Part shown: piece by piece, positions 14,689-18,871 of the stretch
How positions within the stretch are numbered: the first letter of the stretch is position 1
How the letters are laid out: every line of letters starts with the position of its first letter
Source: Clostridia bacterium
GTDB lineage: Bacteria > Bacillota > Clostridia > Oscillospirales > CAG-272
DNA length: 18,871 nt
NCBI GenBank assembly: GCA_900754175.1
Contig: CAAEBS010000081.1
Coordinates: 1-18,871, forward strand
Reading direction: 5' to 3'
The notes under the pieces: model-generated
Database searches by the model: none
The model's input: the letters and a program-made list of their open reading frames with translations, nothing else
What the model was told of the DNA's origin: nothing
Made by a program: the position numbers and the translations under genes

Positions 14689-15789
14689 TCAAACGTCGGA
14701 GCGGTCGTCAAACAAATTGTTGAGCTTGTCGGAAATTTCTTTTTCATCGGGTTCGTTTTCCGGAGACTTGGAATCGTCAGCGGGATCCGGCGGGTTCTTT
14801 TCGCCCTCTCCGTCCCCGTCGCCACCGGCGTTTTCGTCGTTTTCTTTTTTGCCGTCTTTGTCGTCGCTTTCATTGGCACTGTTGTCGGCGGGAGTATTTG
14901 CCGGCATGGCGGGAGCGACGCCGGTGATCTTGCTGTAAGCGGGGGTGTACTCCATAGCGGTGAGCGTTGCCCGGCGTGTCTTGAACGAGAAATAAATCAA
15001 AAGAACCGTGCCGATCACGAAGCAAAGCAGTCCGACCACCTGAGAGATGCGGAACACGCCGACGTAAAGGCTGTCGGTGCGCAGACCTTCGATCAGCATC
15101 CGCCCGAAGCCGTACCAGGTAAGGTACATCAGAACGACCTGACCGTCGAATTTCTTCTTTTTGTACAGGGCGTTGATAATCAGGAATCCGATGAGGTTCC
15201 ACACCGACTCGTAAAGGAAGGTGGGGTGGAAATAGTGCATTTTGGAGGCGCTTTCGATGTTGGGAATCAGTCCCATGCGGATGAAGTAGAAAAGGCTACC
15301 TTCCGCCACTTCGCTGCCGTATGCCTCGCCGTTGAAAAAGTTGCCCCAACGTCCGAGAATCTGACCGATCATAACGCCGGGCGCTACGGCGTCCAGCATT
15401 TTCAGGCAGCTGATCTTCTTATGCCGACATACCACGAAAATGGTAATTGCCCCGGCGATGATAGCGCCGTAAATGGCAAGTCCGCCCTCCCAGATGGCGA
15501 TCACGTCGTAAAAGCTGTCGTAATCTTTCAGCGAGGTCAGCACGTAGTAGGTTCTTGCGCCGAGAATGGCAAAGATAACGGTGAAAATGGCAATGTCCAG
15601 CACGTCGTCAAACGAGATGCCCTCCTGCTTTGCACGATAGGCGCAATAGGTAAAGGCAAGGATAATGCCGACGGTGATGATGATCCCGTACCAGCGCACC
15701 TCGATCCCGCCGAAAATCGGAATGGTGAAGGCGACCGGATTTACGGAAAATTCGTTGATCCCGATACCGGGAAAAGCAATTTTGATCAT
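14689..15789 (-). CDS. lgt: Prolipoprotein diacylglyceryl transferase with an acidic C-terminal tail
   Basis: Lgt transfers diacylglycerol from phosphatidylglycerol to the lipobox cysteine of prolipoproteins, the first step of lipoprotein maturation, in the cytoplasmic membrane. The catalytic core (about 1-275) has seven likely membrane helices, IWEGGLAIYG (99-108), the signature GRWGNFFNGEAYG (146-158) with Arg147 and Asn150, FHPTFLYES (187-195) and EGLRTDSL (234-241). The family usually ends near 260-290 residues, whereas this protein has 366. Residues 276-366 form a low-complexity tail rich in Asp, Glu, Asn, Lys, Gly and Pro, probably disordered. AAGGAG just before the ATG sets the start. 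The gene lies 49 nt after the M16 protease and 24 nt before folD. Confidence 0.95.
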   Translation of the reverse strand: MIKIAFPGIGINEFSVNPVAFTIPIFGGIEVRWYGIIITVGIILAFTYCAYRAKQEGISFDDVLDIAIFTVIFAILGARTYYVLTSLKDYDSFYDVIAIWEGGLAIYGAIIAGAITIFVVCRHKKISCLKMLDAVAPGVMIGQILGRWGNFFNGEAYGSEVAEGSLFYFIRMGLIPNIESASKMHYFHPTFLYESVWNLIGFLIINALYKKKKFDGQVVLMYLTWYGFGRMLIEGLRTDSLYVGVFRISQVVGLLCFVIGTVLLIYFSFKTRRATLTAMEYTPAYSKITGVAPAMPANTPADNSANESDDKDGKKENDENAGGDGDGEGEKNPPDPADDSKSPENEPDEKEISDKLNNLFDDRSDV

Positions 15790-15838
15790 AAAAAAGCTCC
15801 TTTTTCAGAAATCGGAAACCGATTTGAATTTCAGATGA

Positions 15839-17149
15839 TTACGCCAGGGGGAGAATGACCGAAAGCGTGGTGGCTTCCGGGCGGAAAGCGCCGGGGAACA
15901 GCCGGCAGACCTCCTCGTAGGTGATGCTTTCCAGCGTATCGGCGTAGGAAAGCAGTTCGCTGTCCTCGCAGACAAAGGAAAACAGATTGTTGGCAATGCT
16001 GTCGGTCGAGTCAAAGGACTTCACAAACTCCGCATACATGACCTTTTTTCCACGCACAAAGTCCTCTTTTGAGAGTTCTTCCGGACGGATACCGTCGAGA
16101 TAGCGCCGGATTGCTCCCAGGACCGCCTCCGGGTCGTCCGCTTCTCCTGCGATCGAATTGTAGGCGGAGGTTTCGGAAATGGTGTAGCCGTAGGACATTC
16201 CGGGGGTAATCAGTCCGGCGTCCAGCAGGGAATTGTAAAGCGTGCCCGCACGGGAAAAGAGCATTTCGTTGAGAATCGCCATGCCGGCGTCCTTCCTTTG
16301 CCGCTCCCGCCCGCTTTCGGGAATATCGGTGTCCTTGAAGCCGATGTTGAACAGGGGCTTGGAAACCTGCATTTTCTGCGTGACCCTTGGCTGAAAAGCA
16401 CAGGGCTTTTCCAATCGGTTTTCGTTGACGGAGGTTACCGCAAGGGGGATCGGAGCGCTTTTCGGCAGATGCGCATCGGCGATCTTCAGTACGGTCTGCT
16501 CGTCCACCCTGCCGCACAGGATCAGCGCCATATTGGAAAGGCGGTAGAAAGCACGGTAGCAGGTATAGAGCAGGTCAGGCGTGATCTTACGGATGGATTC
16601 GGCAGAGCCGCAGATGTTGCGGCGGATGCTGTGCTTTTCATACATCCCCTCCAGCATCCCGTAAAAGCAACGGTCGCTGGGGCTGTCGTCGTACATCCGG
16701 ATCTCTTCGGTGATGATGCCAAGTTCGGATTTTATCGCTTCCTCCGGAAAATGGGGGTGGGTCACAAAGTCGAGCAGCTCCCCGAGCGATTCTTCAAAGC
16801 CTTCGGTACAGCTGAAAAGATAGGCGGTCTTGTTGAAAGAGGTGTAGGCGTTTGCATCGGCGCCGTACTCCGAAAACCGCTCAAAGGAATCGGTTCCGTC
16901 CTCGTTCAGAAACAGCTTGTGCTCCAGAAAATGAGCGATTCCGTCCGGCACGGTGACACATTCTCCGTCGCCGATGCGGAAGCTGTTGTGAATCGAGCCG
17001 TAGCGGGTGCCGAACAGGGCGTAAGTAGTGGTCATATCCTTGGGAAAGAGATAGATATCCAGTCCGCTCGGATGCCGGATCTTTTGGTAGCTTTCGCTTA
17101 AAAGCCTGCTGGTAAAGGTTTCGGTCGGATAAGAAACAGATTCTGTCAT
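15839..17149 (-). CDS. M16-family zinc metallopeptidase with active HxxEH site (YmfH-like)
   Basis: The 436-residue protein carries the inverted zinc motif of M16 peptidases, HFLEH: His73 and His77 bind zinc and Glu76 is the catalytic base. The third ligand is probably Glu148 or Glu149 in GIITEEIRMYDD. Downstream, ADANAYTSFNKTAYLFSCT is typical of the family's first domain, and the C-terminal half repeats the fold without the motif. No signal peptide is seen, so it is probably cytoplasmic. It overlaps the preceding M16 gene by 4 nt (ATGA) behind a GAGGAGGAGG ribosome-binding site, so the two proteins are probably made together and pair as catalytic and non-catalytic subunits, like Bacillus YmfH and YmfF. 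The substrate is unknown. Confidence 0.92.
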   Translation of the reverse strand: MTESVSYPTETFTSRLLSESYQKIRHPSGLDIYLFPKDMTTTYALFGTRYGSIHNSFRIGDGECVTVPDGIAHFLEHKLFLNEDGTDSFERFSEYGADANAYTSFNKTAYLFSCTEGFEESLGELLDFVTHPHFPEEAIKSELGIITEEIRMYDDSPSDRCFYGMLEGMYEKHSIRRNICGSAESIRKITPDLLYTCYRAFYRLSNMALILCGRVDEQTVLKIADAHLPKSAPIPLAVTSVNENRLEKPCAFQPRVTQKMQVSKPLFNIGFKDTDIPESGRERQRKDAGMAILNEMLFSRAGTLYNSLLDAGLITPGMSYGYTISETSAYNSIAGEADDPEAVLGAIRRYLDGIRPEELSKEDFVRGKKVMYAEFVKSFDSTDSIANNLFSFVCEDSELLSYADTLESITYEEVCRLFPGAFRPEATTLSVILPLA

Positions 17150-18447
17150 ACTTCCTCCTCCTCGGCGCCGCCGTTCAGGCTCCCCTCCATGTAGTAGACC
17201 GTATCCAGCACGGTGCGCCGGGCGGCTTTTACCACTTCCTCCACGCTTACCCGGTTGACTTTGGCAATGGCGTCCTCCGGCGTATCGGAAATGCCGAACA
17301 TGGCACGCCCGCCAAGAAACGCCTGCATATCCAGCGGATTGTCGTAGATCTGCCGGTAGCAGTTGGAAAGCGATTTCTTTGCCGCCGCCATTTCCGCATT
17401 GGAGATCTCTCCACGGCAGATCGCCTCCAGCTGGCGCCGGATCTCGTCCTCAGCGGCTTGACGGTTTTTATTTTCCACGCCGGAGGAGATCATCAGATCT
17501 CCGGTATAAATGCTGTAAGAAGAAGAGCAGTAATAGCAGAGACTGAGCTTTTCCCGGACGTTCAGAAACAGCTTGGACGCCGGAGAGCCGCCGAGCAGTT
17601 CGTTGAAGAGCAGAACGGCGTAATAATCGTTGTTTTCCGCCGATGCGCACACGCCTGTCCGACCGCCGAGTACCAGCTTGCCCTGATTGACCGGCATGGT
17701 TTCCACACGGGAGATCGCCTCGCCGGGAGGGCAGGGGGAAAGCGGCAGAATCCCGCACTGCCGGTGCGTGGGGTAATCCGCAAAGGCTCCGGTCAGCTTT
17801 TTCGCCACCGTTTCGGGGGCGGCACTGCCGACGTAGAAAAATTCCGCATCCGCCGTTGCCAGAAGCTCCCGGTAATAGCGGTACAGCGATTTGCCGTCCA
17901 TAGCGGCGATATCCCGCTTGAGCGTCTCCTGCGTGGCATAGCGCCCGTCGTCACGGTACATCAGCTCGGTGCAACGGGCTACGGCGTAGGAGCGGGTGTT
18001 GTTGATCTCCGCATTCAGCGCATCCAGCGTGCATTTGCGTTCCTTTTCCACGTGTTCCGGCAGGAAGGCGTCGTCTTTGGTGAGCGGGTGAAGCAGGATC
18101 TCGGACAGGATATCGATGACCCCGCCGAGGACGTCGGTGCCGTCCGGCACGTAGCGGTCGTCCAGCATTTCCGCCGTCAGGATCAGCGAAAGATTTTTGC
18201 CGATGCGACTGCTCCGGATCTCAATGCAGGAAGCGTACAGCTCGTCAAGGCGGCGGTTGAGGAGCGCCATAGTCGGATAACCGAGCGTGCCACGGCGCAT
18301 CACGCCGGAAAGCAAGAGCTGATACGCCGAGCCTTGCGCCGTCAGCGGCACGGTGAGCGTACAGGTGAGAATTCCGGTCTTGAAAGAAAGCGTTTGCAGG
18401 GCGGAAAGCCGAATTATGTCGGAAATCCGTACCTTTTGAATGTTCAT
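17146..18447 (-). CDS. M16-family protein lacking the zinc motif (YmfF-like)
   Basis: The 433-residue protein has the overall M16 fold pattern, but where HxxEH should stand (about residues 44-58) it reads LLLSGVMRRGTLGYP, so it cannot bind zinc there. It keeps the substrate-side R/Y signature of non-catalytic M16 halves, VREKLSLCYYCSSSY, with Arg298 and Tyr305. It is therefore the likely partner that completes the chamber of the active M16 protein encoded next. The frame is open to a TTG at 18525, but that codon lies at or before the predicted transcription start. I use the ATG at 18447, with AAGGAG upstream at a rather long 15-nt spacing. It is the first gene of the M16-M16-lgt-folD operon. 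Confidence 0.88.
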   Translation of the reverse strand: MNIQKVRISDIIRLSALQTLSFKTGILTCTLTVPLTAQGSAYQLLLSGVMRRGTLGYPTMALLNRRLDELYASCIEIRSSRIGKNLSLILTAEMLDDRYVPDGTDVLGGVIDILSEILLHPLTKDDAFLPEHVEKERKCTLDALNAEINNTRSYAVARCTELMYRDDGRYATQETLKRDIAAMDGKSLYRYYRELLATADAEFFYVGSAAPETVAKKLTGAFADYPTHRQCGILPLSPCPPGEAISRVETMPVNQGKLVLGGRTGVCASAENNDYYAVLLFNELLGGSPASKLFLNVREKLSLCYYCSSSYSIYTGDLMISSGVENKNRQAAEDEIRRQLEAICRGEISNAEMAAAKKSLSNCYRQIYDNPLDMQAFLGGRAMFGISDTPEDAIAKVNRVSVEEVVKAARRTVLDTVYYMEGSLNGGAEEEEV

Positions 18448-18530
18448 CAGGTTTTCTTTGTTCTCCTTAGTTCTTCCGGAGCGGCAGAAACGAAAAGGTT
18501 CCGCCGGATCCCTATAAAAATACAAAATAC

Positions 18531-18559
18531 ATTATACACTAAAAATATGACGATTCCAA
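18531..18559 (-). promoter_or_regulatory. Sigma-A promoter of the M16-lgt-folD operon
   Basis: On the minus strand, TTGGAA (18559-18554) and TATAAT (18536-18531) are 17 nt apart. The start near 18524 gives a leader of about 75 nt to the ATG at 18447. It is divergent from the promoter at 18652, with about 90 nt between them. Confidence 0.8.
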
Positions 18560-18651
18560 CAATATTTTATTAAGAAATATGCACAGACCACCACTTTTGG
18601 GGCGTGAAATAAAAAATATCTTATTTTGCGACGAAATTCCTTGAAAAGTGA

Positions 18652-18680
18652 TTGACAACCGGGCGTTTATCTGTTATAAT
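18652..18680 (+). promoter_or_regulatory. Perfect sigma-A promoter facing the right edge
   Basis: TTGACA (18652-18657) and TATAAT (18675-18680) are separated by exactly 17 nt, a 12/12 consensus match. It drives transcription toward a structured, non-coding stretch and whatever gene lies beyond the window. Confidence 0.88.
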
Positions 18681-18686
18681 AAGTAG

Positions 18687-18871
18687 GTATTTCGACGAAG
18701 TATCTTCATGCGAATATTTTTGACCACCTGCATTTGCAGGTAATGCCATACGGACAGGCGGGTCAGCTGCCGGGCGTGTAAAATCACGTGCGTGGTATTT
18801 GCCACATTATTGATTGAGTTAAAAGCTCAAATTTATAAGTTGATTACTTTATAATCAGTGTTTGAAAAACA
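18687..18871 (+). ncRNA. Structured RNA leader or small RNA of unrecognised class (partial)
   Basis: About 185 nt downstream of the perfect promoter contain no substantial ORF but many paired elements. GAAG/CTTC lies near 18699-18709. TGACC (18721-18725) pairs with GGTCA (18761-18765) and encloses the hairpin ACCTGC 18726-18731 / GCAGGT 18736-18741. CGTG/CACG lies near 18775-18788, GTGG/CCAC near 18793-18806, TTGAG/CTCAA near 18814-18830, and TGATTA/TAATCA near 18841-18857. No ribosome-binding site plus start appears before the window ends. It does not match the T-box, SAM, c-di-GMP, THF, tmRNA, RNase P or SRP RNA cores I know. A ribosomal-protein-type autoregulatory leader or an independent small RNA is possible. 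Confidence 0.5.

Noticed and set aside
13789..15858. A 689-codon open frame on the plus strand across folD and lgt
   Set aside because: It is antisense to two unmistakable genes. It arises because the real genes avoid codons that would create stops in that frame. Its translation has no family resemblance and no ribosome-binding site.
13265..18447. A possible RiPP/bacteriocin cluster (small peptide gene, M16 pair as maturation proteases)
   Set aside because: The small protein has a lipoprotein signal and a disordered charged body, not a leader-core layout. No radical-SAM, cyclodehydratase or dedicated exporter is present, and folD and lgt are housekeeping. The pieces are on opposite strands, separated by a bidirectional terminator.
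16298..18573. Plus-strand frames of 267 and 371 codons opposite the M16 pair
   Set aside because: They are antisense shadows. The second runs through the M16 operon promoter and has no ribosome-binding site.
18710..18781. Two 11-12 codon ORFs joined by TAATG in the right-edge leader, considered as leader peptides
   Set aside because: There is no Shine-Dalgarno before either start, and the residues show no run of a single amino acid that would suggest attenuation. They are mentioned only as a weak alternative in the leader finding.
1..18871. CRISPR arrays, tRNA/rRNA genes, integrase or transposase genes, phage or toxin-antitoxin modules
   Set aside because: I looked for regularly spaced direct repeats, cloverleaf/CCA-type tRNA motifs and recombinase signatures on both strands and saw none.

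Overview
The window looks like chromosomal DNA from a low-GC-phylum Gram-positive of the class Clostridia (Oscillospirales-like gut Firmicutes). The genes are moderately GC-rich and separated by AT-rich spacers. Promoters match the sigma-A consensus closely (TTGACA-17-TATAAT), Shine-Dalgarno sites are AGGAGG-type, and Rho-independent terminators are frequent. The gene set fits: a CdaR/PucR-type regulator, a CtpA-like S41 protease, an orphan MsmX/UgpC-type ATPase, and a YmfF/YmfH-like M16 pair. The genus cannot be settled from the sequence alone.

Layout. (1) 1-1465, minus strand: a GT87/DUF2029-type membrane glycosyltransferase with a consensus promoter, followed by a hairpin-rich intergenic element and a terminator. 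(2) 1646-3312, plus: an MBL-fold hydrolase with subclass-B3-like ligands, then rsmE. (3) 3402-4622, plus: a stand-alone CdaR-like regulator with its own promoter and a strong terminator. (4) 4737-6818, plus: a membrane-anchored S41 protease, then greA and a terminator. (5) 6891-11671, plus: a closely spaced run of a single-pass membrane protein of unknown function, an EamA transporter, a 32-residue membrane miniprotein, an RsuA-family pseudouridine synthase and tex. (6) 11720-13046, plus: an orphan sugar-ABC ATPase with highly-expressed-gene codon use, its promoter region and a terminator. (7) 13179-13613, plus: a small disordered lipoprotein-like protein behind a perfect extended promoter. 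(8) 13635-13806: an interspersed-repeat-like segment and a bidirectional terminator. (9) 18559 down to 13813, minus: an operon of two M16 proteins (the first lacking HxxEH, the second with it, overlapping by ATGA), then lgt and folD. (10) 18652-18871, plus: a perfect promoter followed by about 190 nt of hairpin-rich leader with no substantial ORF, running off the window.

Most of this is housekeeping: rRNA modification (rsmE, rsuA), transcription (greA, tex), one-carbon metabolism (folD), lipoprotein maturation (lgt) and envelope proteolysis (S41, M16). I see no transposase, integrase, CRISPR array, tRNA, rRNA, prophage or defence module. The parts least explained by known families are the structured leader at the right edge, the 32-aa gene, the small lipoprotein, the unknown membrane protein and the two repeat-like intergenic elements. 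I did not find a convincing new multi-gene system.
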